DNA of 64,000 nucleotides from DASWOJ01 sp964242415 (GTDB taxonomy: Bacteria; Pseudomonadota; Alphaproteobacteria; Acetobacterales; Acetobacteraceae). The DNA lies in the NCBI GenBank assembly GCA_964242415.1, contig CAXTAT010000011.1, forward strand, positions 68,161 through 132,160. The letters are read 5' to 3'. Positions 7,351 through 15,710 of the stretch are shown here, piece after piece (the stretch's first letter is position 1; each line of letters begins with the position of its first letter). The notes under the pieces were generated by a model. It ran no database searches. It had not been told where the DNA came from and saw only the letters and a program-made list of their open reading frames with translations. Made by a program: the position numbers and the translations under genes.

Positions 7351-9951
7351 TCACACCACCGCATCCGGCGCGGGCTGCACGAAGCGGCGGTAGAACGCGC
7401 CCAGGCCGATCAGGCTCAATCCCAATCCCAGGAAGGACAGCACCCGCCACAGGCCTGTCAGCCCCGCCATGTCCCACAGGAACACCTTGGCCGTCACCAG
7501 CCCAACCAGCCCCAGCGCCGCCAACCGCAGCGCCCGTTGCCCGGTCCGCAGCGCCGCCGCCATCAGCGCCGCACCCAGCAGCAGCCAGGCCCCCGAGTAG
7601 GCCCAGACCTCCGCATCTCCAGCCGGCGCATCCCCAGCCGGCGCGTCGAAGAAGGACACCACTCCGGGATGGAACACCTGCCGAACCTCCAGCGTCGTCC
7701 ACGCGAAGGCCGCCGCCAGCACGTAGGCAGCCAGCCGCCGGCGCGGCCCCCAGCCCATCCGCAGCGCCACCCCGGCCAGCAGCGCCGGCACCGCATAGGC
7801 CGGCAACAGCGCGTTCAGCACCGGCGGCGCACCCACTGCCGCGCCAGTCACGCCGGGGTTGAGCACCAGCAGCCCCAAGCCGCCGGCCAGCGCCAGGCCG
7901 CCGATGATCCGCCCGCCCACCGCCAGCACCCGCCGCGGCCGACGCGCATCCAGCCACATGACGCCAAGCGCCAGCAGCCCCAATGCATCAACCTGCCCGG
8001 CCGTCTCGGCGAAGTCGGGGTCGAACGCCTGCAGGTGGCCGGAGGTGGCGCCATGGTGGATTTCCAGCACGACCAGCAGCGCGGTGAAGGCCAGGGCGCC
8101 CGCCTCCAGCACCGCCACAATCAGGTCGTCCGCCCGCCGCCGGAACAGGCCCGCCGCCAGGGCGAAGCTCGCCGCTGGGACGGCATAGGCGGCCAATAGC
8201 CCATTCAGCACCGGCCAGCTTCCGACGTCATAGGCCAGCACGAAGGGGTTCAGCACCAGCCGCGCCAGCACCAGCACCGCCACTGCCATCGCGACCCGGC
8301 GCATCGGCAGCCCTGCCGCGCCCTCGATCCATGCCAGCGCCGGCAGCAGCAGCGACAGCGCGAGCGTCAGCCACTGGCCGCCCAGCAGCATGGCGCAGCC
8401 GAGCGCCAGGGCGGCCACGCACCCCGCCGCATGGACGCCGGCCCGTTGCAGCGAACCTTCCTGCTGGGCCAGCGCCGCCGCGCCGGCCAGGGCAGCCGCT
8501 AGAGCCACCGCGGCTGCGGCCCAGGCGGCGACCGGCTGGAACCGGCCCACCTGCGCGAAGGTCACGCCCAGCGCCAGAACGGGAACCCCGGCCACCAGCG
8601 CCGCCCAGGGCAGCGGATTCGGCGTGCGCCGTTCCAGGAACAGCCCGGCGGCGGCGAACCAGGCGGCCATGGCGGCGGCGGTCTCCAGCAACGGCAGTAT
8701 GGCGTCCGGCGCCCAGGCCCCGGGTAGGACGGCCTGCACCGCACCCTCGATGCTGAGGGTTTCCCCCGTGGGCTGCCAGGACGGCAGCGCCCAGGTCAGC
8801 AGCACCAGCAGGAACAGCAGCGCCGCAAGCTGCGGCAGGCGGGCCAGGCGCGGTTCGGCCCAGCCCTTGGCGATGGCGACGGGGGCGAGCAGGAACACGC
8901 CCATGCGTGCCGTTGCATCCCCGGTGCGGATGGCGAGCAGCAGCCCGGCCAGGCCCAGCAACAGGAACGGCGCCCAGGACAGGCGGCGGCCCGCCGGGTG
9001 GTCGAGCGCGGCGCCGGGCAGCAGCGCCAGGGTCAGCGCCGCCGCGGCGGGGACGAACAGCGCGGGTGCCCAGGCATCGGGGCCGCCGCCGTCCAGCGCG
9101 AAGGCCAGCACCCATGCGGCCCCGGCCGCGCCCGCCGCCCAGCCCAGCCAGGACCAGGCCGAAAACCGCACCACCGCCCACGCCGCCGCCGACACCAGCA
9201 GCAAGTAGCCGAACAGCCCTGGGACCGAGGGATCGGCCGACCCCACCAGCAGCGGCGTGCCGAATGCCCCGGCCAGCCCAACCGCCGCCACCAGCGGCCC
9301 GAAGCGCAGCGACAGCGCCAGCCCGCCGCAGGCCGCGCCAGCCATCAGGACGAACGCCGCCAGGCTGCCGACCAGCCCATACAGCGGACCCGCAGCATAG
9401 CCCGCCGTCAGCCAGGCCGCGACGCCGCCCGCGGCCAGGGCGGCCGGCACCTGGTCCGCCATGGCGCCGGGCAGGGCGTTGGGCACGGCGGCGCCATGCC
9501 CCTGACGCCGCCGCAGCGGCTCCGCGCCACCGACCAGCACCGTGCCGAGCACCGCCGTCATGACGCAGCGCGGTCCCGGGCCGAACAGCCCCTGCTCTGC
9601 CGCGAACCGCACCAGGAACACACCCGCCAGCAGCAACGCGGCGGCGCCGAGCCATACGCCCCACCGCTGGGCCAGCAGTTGCTCGATGTCGATGCGGGGC
9701 CGGGACGGAGCGGGCAGCGGGACAGGCTCCGCAACCGGGGCCGGTACGGCAGGGGCCGACACAGCCTGCTGCGGCTCCGGCGACGCGGCCAGCGGCTGCG
9801 CCGACAGCACCGCCAGGCGGGCAACCACGTTCCGCAGCTCCCGGATCTCAGCCCGAGCCCGGCGAGCCTGGACGAACGCGGCAACGCCAAAAATCCATCC
9901 CGTGAGGATCAGCGCTCCAATGGTCCATAAAATGGTAACGAGTTCATCCAT
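7351..9951 (-). CDS. DUF2339 domain-containing polytopic membrane protein
   Basis: The 866-aa protein opens with one membrane helix (VTILWTIGALILTGWIFGVA), then an Arg/Glu-rich coiled segment and a Pro/Ala/Val linker. The family signature IDIEQLLAQRWGVWLGAAAL follows, with more than twenty hydrophobic helices to the C-terminus. This matches the DUF2339 family, whose function is not established. The long Ala/Leu/Gly/Trp composition leaves the antisense strand open as shadow frames. A REP-like pair lies just downstream. The start at 9951 is the only ATG near the first helix. Confidence 0.85.
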   Translation of the reverse strand: MDELVTILWTIGALILTGWIFGVAAFVQARRARAEIRELRNVVARLAVLSAQPLAASPEPQQAVSAPAVPAPVAEPVPLPAPSRPRIDIEQLLAQRWGVWLGAAALLLAGVFLVRFAAEQGLFGPGPRCVMTAVLGTVLVGGAEPLRRRQGHGAAVPNALPGAMADQVPAALAAGGVAAWLTAGYAAGPLYGLVGSLAAFVLMAGAACGGLALSLRFGPLVAAVGLAGAFGTPLLVGSADPSVPGLFGYLLLVSAAAWAVVRFSAWSWLGWAAGAAGAAWVLAFALDGGGPDAWAPALFVPAAAALTLALLPGAALDHPAGRRLSWAPFLLLGLAGLLLAIRTGDATARMGVFLLAPVAIAKGWAEPRLARLPQLAALLFLLVLLTWALPSWQPTGETLSIEGAVQAVLPGAWAPDAILPLLETAAAMAAWFAAAGLFLERRTPNPLPWAALVAGVPVLALGVTFAQVGRFQPVAAWAAAAVALAAALAGAAALAQQEGSLQRAGVHAAGCVAALALGCAMLLGGQWLTLALSLLLPALAWIEGAAGLPMRRVAMAVAVLVLARLVLNPFVLAYDVGSWPVLNGLLAAYAVPAASFALAAGLFRRRADDLIVAVLEAGALAFTALLVVLEIHHGATSGHLQAFDPDFAETAGQVDALGLLALGVMWLDARRPRRVLAVGGRIIGGLALAGGLGLLVLNPGVTGAAVGAPPVLNALLPAYAVPALLAGVALRMGWGPRRRLAAYVLAAAFAWTTLEVRQVFHPGVVSFFDAPAGDAPAGDAEVWAYSGAWLLLGAALMAAALRTGQRALRLAALGLVGLVTAKVFLWDMAGLTGLWRVLSFLGLGLSLIGLGAFYRRFVQPAPDAVV

Positions 9952-10343
9952 GCCGCATGTTCACCCGGCCCGCCGCGCCGTCAATCGCCGCCTCTGCTCC
10001 TTTTCCCTCCGCTACGGCATTATGCATCGTGAGTAGCTTGCGGTACGAGGGCCTGGCCCTCTGCCATGGCGGCGAACCGGTCCCACCCTGTGCGCCTGGT
10101 CTCGGGTCCTGGCGGCCGGCCGTAGCAGTTCCAGTCGCCCAGGCAAGCGATGACCCAACTCAGCCAGGCCGGCAAACCCGGCGGGTGTGGGTTATGCTGT
10201 GGCTTGGTGCGCCCTTCCTGGGAAGGACGCAGCGCGGCGGCGGTGGCCACCTGAGCATTACGACACCGCTTGCCGGCCGGCTGTTACCGCCACAGGCGCA
10301 ACTCACGATGCATGAATGCCGTAGCTCCCGAAGAGGGAGAAGG
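9952..10343. other. Gene-free stretch
   Basis: No convincing coding frame was found in these roughly 390 bases. A short motif near 10327-10342 (CCGAAGAGGGAGAAGG) resembles half of the REP-like stem and may be a degenerate solitary copy. The stretch separates the divergently placed upstream ends of nothing obvious: both neighbours are on the minus strand. Confidence 0.4.
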
Positions 10344-10745
10344 TCAGCTTACCTGGCGGAGCCAGGCCGACAGGTTGTAGAAGTTGTCGATCCGCGCCAC
10401 CCGGCCATCCCGCAACGTGAAGAATGCCCCAGCCGGCAGCACATACGTCTGCCCCGTGGCCGCCGGCAGTCCTGGCGCGGTCTCGACATAGGCGCCGTGC
10501 ACCGTGAACTCCGCCGCAGCGCGGGTGCCGGTCGGCTCCGTCAGCACGACCAGGTCGGTCAGGCGCTCCCGATAGCAGGCGTCCATGCCCGCCATGAAAC
10601 GGGCAAAGGCGTCGCGGCCCACTTCCCGCCCGGCCTGGTTGATACCGTGCTCCACGTCCTCGGTCAGCAGGGCCAGAAGCGCCGGGGTGTCCCCTGCATT
10701 GAAAGCGTCATAGTAGGCGCGCACGAGCGCCTCGGCATTGATCAT
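10344..10745 (-). CDS. NTF2-like / ketosteroid isomerase-fold (SnoaL-type) protein
   Basis: The 133-aa protein shows the NTF2-like pattern: AEALVRAYYDAFNAGDTPALLALLTEDVEH at the N-terminus, VGRDAFARFM in the middle and GQTYVLPAGAFFTLRDGRVARIDNFYNLSAWL at the C-terminus. This fold serves isomerases, dehydratases and small-molecule-binding proteins, so the reaction cannot be named. Its start at 10745 overlaps the stop of the nitrilase gene (ATGA), implying translational coupling. The two probably act in one pathway. Confidence 0.8.
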   Translation of the reverse strand: MINAEALVRAYYDAFNAGDTPALLALLTEDVEHGINQAGREVGRDAFARFMAGMDACYRERLTDLVVLTEPTGTRAAAEFTVHGAYVETAPGLPAATGQTYVLPAGAFFTLRDGRVARIDNFYNLSAWLRQVS

Positions 10746-11626
10746 GTCTCGAACCCCTTCACGCCGGCCGGCGGCCCGCGCCAGCCCGGCGGCCAATCCG
10801 CGAAATTCCGCACAGCCCCGTCCCGCCGCACCACGTCCAGCCGGGCCGGGTCCAGGTCGGCCCACACCCAGCCATGCCCGTCGCCCTCAACGATCACGCC
10901 ATCGTCCGGGAAGCCGCGGTCCGCCGGGCCGTACACCCCGGCGAGGCCTTGGTTTACGTCCAGCGTCGCCAGCCACGGCGCCGCTCCCACCGTCGGGGAC
11001 ACGGCGACGAAGCACTGGTTCTCGATGGCCCTGGCGCGGGCGGACACGCGAACACGGCTGTAGCCATGCGCGGTGTCGGTGCAGCTCGGTGCCAGCACCA
11101 GCCAGGCACCGGCCTCGATTTGCGCGCGCACGACGCCGGGAAACTCAACGTCGTAGCAGATGGCAATGCCGATGCGGCCCCAGGGCGTCTCGAACACGCC
11201 GGCCGGGGCGCCGCCGCGGATGCCCCATTGCTCGGCTTCGAACCGGGTCATCACCTGCTTGTCTTGAAAAGCAATCGCGCCGTCCGGGCGGATCAGCGGG
11301 GCGCGGTTCACCACGCCGTGGCCCGTGCGCTGCGGCAGTGTACCGGGCGCGAGCCAAACCCGGTGCCTTGACGCTGCAGCGCGCATGATTGCGACGATGT
11401 CGGCGGATACGGCGCAGACCGCATCCCGCTCGACCCCTGCATCCAGGCTGCAGCCAGGGGCGGAGTAGGCCGCCGCCACCTCCATGCAGGCATATTCGGG
11501 CATTAGCAGCAACTCACCGCCGCCTGCCGCACCCCCACCCACCAGATGATCCAGCTTGGCGGCATACTCAGCCAGGCTGGCAATGCGGGTGATGGGATAG
11601 TGCAGCACGCCCAAACGCAGTGTCAT
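10742..11626 (-). CDS. Carbon-nitrogen hydrolase (nitrilase superfamily amidase)
   Basis: The 294-aa protein contains the nitrilase catalytic triad: Glu44 in LMPEYACME, Lys123 in FQDKQVMTRFE and the nucleophile Cys157 in GIAICYDVEFP. It hydrolyses C-N bonds in amides or nitriles. The RVSARARAIENQCFVAVS segment is typical of the amidase branches. It lies 10 bases after the GNAT gene and overlaps the NTF2-like gene. In this superfamily nitrilases and GNAT enzymes are sometimes fused, which makes the adjacency noteworthy. The substrate is not predictable. Confidence 0.9.
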   Translation of the reverse strand: MTLRLGVLHYPITRIASLAEYAAKLDHLVGGGAAGGGELLLMPEYACMEVAAAYSAPGCSLDAGVERDAVCAVSADIVAIMRAAASRHRVWLAPGTLPQRTGHGVVNRAPLIRPDGAIAFQDKQVMTRFEAEQWGIRGGAPAGVFETPWGRIGIAICYDVEFPGVVRAQIEAGAWLVLAPSCTDTAHGYSRVRVSARARAIENQCFVAVSPTVGAAPWLATLDVNQGLAGVYGPADRGFPDDGVIVEGDGHGWVWADLDPARLDVVRRDGAVRNFADWPPGWRGPPAGVKGFET

Positions 11627-11636
11627 GGCAACCTGG

Positions 11637-12218
11637 TCACAGCGTCTTGGTCCAAAACTGCATCGGGTGATCGCTTTCGCCTTCGTCCCCCAAGTCCCGC
11701 CATCGCATCGTGCAGGTCAAGCCCGGCCGGGGCGCGTAGCCGCGGTTGCGCCAGAATCCATCCAGCGTCGCCGCACCGGCCGGACGCGCCGGGTGCCCGG
11801 CGGGGCGCTGCACCACGCAGAACGCGGCACGGAAGGCGTTGCAGGACCGGGCCTGGGCCTCACGCCCCTCGAAGAACTGCACGCCGACGCCCAGGCCGCG
11901 ATATGGGGGCAACAGCACCGATTCGCCAAAATAGAACCAGTCCGCCGGATCGAGCCCTGCTGCCCGGAATGGCGCTACAACATTCGGCGTCTCGTCCGAT
12001 AACGGAAGGCAAGTGGCGAAGCCGACCGGCTCCTCCCCATCCCAGGCGATCACCAAGGCTGCATGGGTGGACTGGGCATACAGGGCCAAGTAGCCAGCCT
12101 CATATGCCTCAGTGCCCTCATACAAGTACGGCCAATCGCGGAAGACAGCCTGGCGCAGCCGGGCCAGCGCCGGGATGTGCGGGCGCAATGCCTCACCGCC
12201 CGCCGTCGTGATCCGCAA
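11637..12218 (-). CDS. GNAT family N-acetyltransferase
   Basis: This 193-aa protein has a GNAT layout: an N-terminal LRPHIPALARLRQAVFRDWP, a strand with EEPVGFATCLPL and the acetyl-CoA pyrophosphate loop LLPPYRGLGVGVQFFEG, followed by FWRNRGYAPRPGLTCTMRW. It lies 26 bases after the Met/Pro-repeat gene and 10 bases before the nitrilase gene. GNAT domains are found fused to nitrilases in some bacteria, so the pair may act together. The acceptor is unknown. Confidence 0.82.
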   Translation of the reverse strand: MRITTAGGEALRPHIPALARLRQAVFRDWPYLYEGTEAYEAGYLALYAQSTHAALVIAWDGEEPVGFATCLPLSDETPNVVAPFRAAGLDPADWFYFGESVLLPPYRGLGVGVQFFEGREAQARSCNAFRAAFCVVQRPAGHPARPAGAATLDGFWRNRGYAPRPGLTCTMRWRDLGDEGESDHPMQFWTKTL

Positions 12219-12244
12219 CGCCGGGATTCCACGCCCGCTTGGGG

Positions 12245-12550
12245 CTAAACCTGCTTTAGCTGGTCCAGATCGACCGTGCCGTGCTGGCTGGTGAAGGCCA
12301 CGCTCTGGTGCCCACTCTGCTGCTGCGACACGCCGCCAATTTTATGGTCGGCGGTGTCGTACATCGTCACCTTGCCGTCGCGCTGGATCGCCAGCCGCCG
12401 CTTCTCCGGGAAGAAGGCGTAGTGCAGGCTGTTCTGCGAGCCGCTGGTGGACGGCGATCCCAGGTCTTGGGGCCACCACGGCGGCGTGCTGGCCATCGGC
12501 TTCATCGATTCCATGGGCTTCATCGGCGCCATTGGCTTCATCGGTTCCAT
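12245..12550 (-). CDS. Hypothetical protein with N-terminal Met-Lys-Pro-Met repeats
   Basis: The product of 101 aa begins MEPMKPMAPMKPMESMKPM, an imperfect (E/K)PM repeat. A 75-residue conserved-looking body follows: WWPQDLGSPSTSGSQNSLHY, FPEKRRLAIQRDGKVTMYDT, then DHKIGGVSQQQ and SQHGTVDL. GGAG at the 5' end sits directly against an ATG at 12556 but six bases from the ATG at 12550, so 12550 is the likely start. I know of no function. It lies between the TPR-glycosyltransferase and GNAT genes with short gaps. Confidence 0.72.
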   Translation of the reverse strand: MEPMKPMAPMKPMESMKPMASTPPWWPQDLGSPSTSGSQNSLHYAFFPEKRRLAIQRDGKVTMYDTADHKIGGVSQQQSGHQSVAFTSQHGTVDLDQLKQV

Positions 12551-12570
12551 CGTCATCTCCTTCGGGCACG

Positions 12571-14214
12571 CTAACGCCCAACAGCATCGTCTGTTTCGGC
12601 AATGCAGGCCAGCGCCGCCCGCACATTGAGCAGCACCGCGCCCCAGTCGCCGGGCCGCGGTTGGCGAAAGATGCGGAGCGTCGGATACCAGGGGCTGTCG
12701 GCCCGCCCGTGTTCCCACCGCCAGCAGCCGCGGTGGCGCGACAGCAGCCAGACCGGGAGGCCAAGGCCAGCCGCCAAGTGCGCCACCGCGGTATCAGCGG
12801 CAATCACCAGGTCCAACCCCGCCATTTGCTCCGCCGTGTCGGCGAAGTCCTGCACCCCTGCCATCAAATCCTGCATCGCCAGCCCCGGCGGCATCGCGTC
12901 CGCCCCTAGTTGCAGGCCGAAGAACTGCACGCCAGGCAGGCCGTCCAGCGCCGCTAGGGCCACAGGCGGCAGGGAGCGGTGGCGATCATCGGCAAACGCC
13001 GCACCCCCCGCCCAGGCCAGGCCCACCCGCAGCGGACCCGGCGCCCTCGGCCCGCGTGGGACACAGGGCAGCGGCGGCGGGATGGTGCCAGTCGTCGTGC
13101 CGCATACGCCGGGCAAGCTGAGCAGCGGCAGCATCACATCGAACGACGGCAGCGCCTTGCCAGCGGCAACCACCGCGTCCGCCCCCGGCGTTCCCTGCAG
13201 CAGCCGCACCAGCACCGGCTGCACCGCCAGCAGCACCCGGCCGCCGCATGTTGCCGCGACCTGGGGCACGTAGCGGGCAAACTGCAGGGTGTCGCCCAGT
13301 CCCTGCTCGGCATGGAGCAGCAGGGTACGCCCGTGCAGCGGGCCGCCGTCCCAGCGCAGATTATTTGGCAAGGGGCGGACGCCAGGCAGGCGCAGCCGGG
13401 CCTCATACAGCCCCCAGGCCTCCGGCGTCAGGCGCCCGGCGGCCAGCAGCGTCGCGGCCAAGTGGTGCTGCACGACCGGGTTGCCCGGCGCCGCGGCCAG
13501 GGCATCGCGGGCCGCCGCCTCCGCCGCATCGAGGCAGCCCATGGCTTCAAGGGCGATGGCGCGGTTGACCAGCGCCTCCGCACAGCCCGGATGGGCGCGC
13601 AGGCAGTCGTCAGCGGCGGCCAGCGCCTCCGCATGACGGCCGAGGTCGATCAGGATGCAGCACAGATTGGTGGCGTGCGGGGCGGAGGGGTGCAGGCGGG
13701 CGGCGGATTGCGCGTGCGGCAGGGCTTGCGCAGCCTGGCCGTGGCCGAGCAGCGCCGCCGCCAGCTCGAACAGCAGCCCGGCGTCATCCGGACGTAGCTC
13801 CAGCGCGGCATACAGGGCGCCGATGGCCGGACCCGGCAGCCGCAGCGCCAGCAGCACGCGGGCCAGCAGGCGGGGCAACCGCGGATCGGCGGGATGGCGG
13901 ATGGCGGCGGCGGCCAGCGACGGCAGGGCCTCGCTGGGGCGTCCCGCCGCCAGCAGGGCCGCGCCCAGGCCGGCTGCGGCGCTGGCATCGCTGGGCTGCA
14001 GGCGGGCCAGGCGCTCCCAGGCGGCAACGGCCTCCGGATGGCGGCCCAGCGCACCCAGCGCCGCCGCAAGGTTGTTGAGAGCAGCGGCATGGTCCGGCGC
14101 CAGCAGCACCGTGGCCTGGTAGGCCGCCACCGCCGGCCCCAGCCGTCCCGCCCCGTGCAGCCCGGCGCCACGCCGGAACAGCGTTTGGGCCTTCCATGCC
14201 GCCTGTCGTGCCAT
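12571..14214 (-). CDS. Tetratricopeptide-repeat protein with C-terminal GT9-like glycosyltransferase domain
   Basis: Roughly residues 10-290 form consecutive TPR units (LGRHPEAVAAWERLARLQPS, LRPDDAGLLFELAAALLGHG and similar). The remaining part is a heptosyltransferase-like GT-B domain: LLHAEQGLGDTLQFARYVPQ, RVGLAWAGG, AEQMAGLDLVIAADTAVAHL and LGLPVWLLS. This TPR-GT architecture is widespread in alphaproteobacterial glycan loci. The frame opens at 14232, but AAAGGAG is spaced correctly only for the ATG at 14214, giving 547 aa. It is divergent from the glycan cluster and may belong to it functionally. The acceptor is unknown. Confidence 0.85.
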   Translation of the reverse strand: MARQAAWKAQTLFRRGAGLHGAGRLGPAVAAYQATVLLAPDHAAALNNLAAALGALGRHPEAVAAWERLARLQPSDASAAAGLGAALLAAGRPSEALPSLAAAAIRHPADPRLPRLLARVLLALRLPGPAIGALYAALELRPDDAGLLFELAAALLGHGQAAQALPHAQSAARLHPSAPHATNLCCILIDLGRHAEALAAADDCLRAHPGCAEALVNRAIALEAMGCLDAAEAAARDALAAAPGNPVVQHHLAATLLAAGRLTPEAWGLYEARLRLPGVRPLPNNLRWDGGPLHGRTLLLHAEQGLGDTLQFARYVPQVAATCGGRVLLAVQPVLVRLLQGTPGADAVVAAGKALPSFDVMLPLLSLPGVCGTTTGTIPPPLPCVPRGPRAPGPLRVGLAWAGGAAFADDRHRSLPPVALAALDGLPGVQFFGLQLGADAMPPGLAMQDLMAGVQDFADTAEQMAGLDLVIAADTAVAHLAAGLGLPVWLLSRHRGCWRWEHGRADSPWYPTLRIFRQPRPGDWGAVLLNVRAALACIAETDDAVGR

Positions 14215-14235
14215 CCGCATCTCCTTTGCCATTTC

Positions 14236-14375
14236 TCCCTCTCCCCTCGGGAGAGGGCCGGGGTGAGGGGGTCTTCTACGGAGCAGGGCACGCCCCTACC
14301 GCAACGGCGCACCTCGTCCGGCCCAGCGTCTACGCCGTGAGACCCCCTCACCCCGGCCCTTCCCCGGGGAGGAGG
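14236..14375. repeat. Paired inverted REP-like element, copy 4
   Basis: Arm one (14236-14270) reads TCCCTCTCCCCTCGGGAGAG followed by GGCCGGGGTGAGGGG. Arm two (14342-14375) reads ACCCCCTCACCCCGGCCCTT followed by CCCCGGGGAGGAGG. The pair lies between the divergently transcribed TPR-glycosyltransferase and CgeB-like genes, about 20 bases upstream of the former. Confidence 0.88.
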
Positions 14376-14480
14376 CATCGGTTTACCGCACGAGGATGAA
14401 CGAACGGCAAACGCTGCCATTCACCAGTCCTTCACCCCTCCCCCCGTAATGTGCCGGGATCGCCAGAGGATCCCGCCAAA

Positions 14481-15710
14481 ATGGCCCAGCTCCGCACCAC
14501 CCCAGCCCCCATCAACCCCGCCCTTACGAACGTCGTCGCCCTTGTCGGGGAGAATGCCAACGGCATCCTCGAAGTGCAGAGCCGCCGCTTCATGGCCTTG
14601 TTGCCCGCCGGGCTGCACGGCCACGTCCTGCGCCTGTCCGACCCCGGCTTCGTCACGCAACTACATGCGCTGATGGCCCAGGGCATCCTGTTCGCCTGGG
14701 CCTACGCCGGGGTAGGCGCGCGGCTGGAAATCGGCGGGCGCAACCTGTGGGAGGGAGCGGAGGTGCCGTTCATCTCCGTGCTGGCGGACGCGCCGTTCAT
14801 CATGCCGGTCAACCACCGGGTCCGCTCCACCCACGTCGTCAACGGCTACATCTACCGCGAGTGGCTAGAGATGCAGAAGACGCACGTCCGGTCCGCCCAG
14901 ATGTCCACGCTGTTGCCGATGGGCGTGATCCCCAACCCGGCCGCCCGCACCGTGCCATGGAGCCGCCGCCCGCACCGCCTGGTGTTCGTCAAGGGTGGCG
15001 GCGACCCGGCACAGCAGAGGGCGCACTGGTCCGCCTGGCCGGCGGCGCTGCGCCGGGTGTTGCACGACAGCGCCGACAGCCTGGCCGCCCAAGCCACCGG
15101 CCCGATCCTGCTAACGGTGCAGGCGTGCCTGGCCGCGCACGGCCTGGTGCTGGATGGGCGTAGGCAACTGCTGTTCGGCCTGCTGCACGAGTTGGACACC
15201 TACATCCGCGCGTTGCGGGCGACGGCGGTCGCGCGGGCGCTGCTGCCGCTGCCGGCCACCATCATCGGCAATGGCTGGGCGCATGTCAGCGGGCTGGGCG
15301 GGCGGGCGCGCTTCCTGCCGGCCATGGATGCGGTGGGGCTGGACGCGCTGTATGCCGAGACGCAGGTCTTGGTGAACGTGTCGCCCAACCTCGGCAGCGG
15401 CGCGCATGAGCGGGTGCTGCGCGGGTTCGCCAGCCGGTGCCGTGTGGTGTCGGACACCAACGACCATGCCTGCGCCCAACTGGATGCCTTGCCGAGCTAC
15501 AGCGGCTTCGACTGGCACATGCCGGACCTGGCGGACCGGTTGGCGGAGGCGGCCTGCGGTGAAGCCCCGTCAGACAGCGGCCTCGACGCGGCGCAGAGCT
15601 GGGTCAGCCGACACCATGATCCCGCCGCGTTCCTGGGCGCGATGACGGACCTGGCGGAGGTGGTGCGAATGCAGGGCGTCATGTCCGGCTACGCCCTGGA
15701 CGCGGCATGA
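14481..15710 (+). CDS. CgeB-like glycosyltransferase
   Basis: The 409-aa product has a C-terminal segment YAETQVLVNVSPNLGSGAHERVL, continuing GFASRCRVVSDTN. This matches the pattern of CgeB/Glyco_trans_1_2 proteins (NISP-x-vneRvFdalAcG-x-v-tD). The N-terminal half contains NVVALVGENANGILEVQSRR and lacks clear motifs. The frame also has a GTG at 14451; the ATG at 14481, with AGAGGA ten bases upstream, is preferred. Its stop overlaps the next start (ATGA), placing it first in a tight gene run with the DegT genes. It probably glycosylates a surface polymer. Confidence 0.7.
   Translation: MAQLRTTPAPINPALTNVVALVGENANGILEVQSRRFMALLPAGLHGHVLRLSDPGFVTQLHALMAQGILFAWAYAGVGARLEIGGRNLWEGAEVPFISVLADAPFIMPVNHRVRSTHVVNGYIYREWLEMQKTHVRSAQMSTLLPMGVIPNPAARTVPWSRRPHRLVFVKGGGDPAQQRAHWSAWPAALRRVLHDSADSLAAQATGPILLTVQACLAAHGLVLDGRRQLLFGLLHELDTYIRALRATAVARALLPLPATIIGNGWAHVSGLGGRARFLPAMDAVGLDALYAETQVLVNVSPNLGSGAHERVLRGFASRCRVVSDTNDHACAQLDALPSYSGFDWHMPDLADRLAEAACGEAPSDSGLDAAQSWVSRHHDPAAFLGAMTDLAEVVRMQGVMSGYALDAA

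Noticed and set aside
10020..10250. A 76-codon minus-strand frame in the gap before the NTF2-like gene
   Set aside because: No motif, no Shine-Dalgarno sequence and no neighbour relation; treated as noise.
12490..12550. Met-rich N-terminus as a proven copper-binding protein
   Set aside because: The (E/K)PM repeat is visible, but nothing else (partner oxidase, periplasmic signal, Cys/His ligands) supports a copper role, so it is left unassigned.
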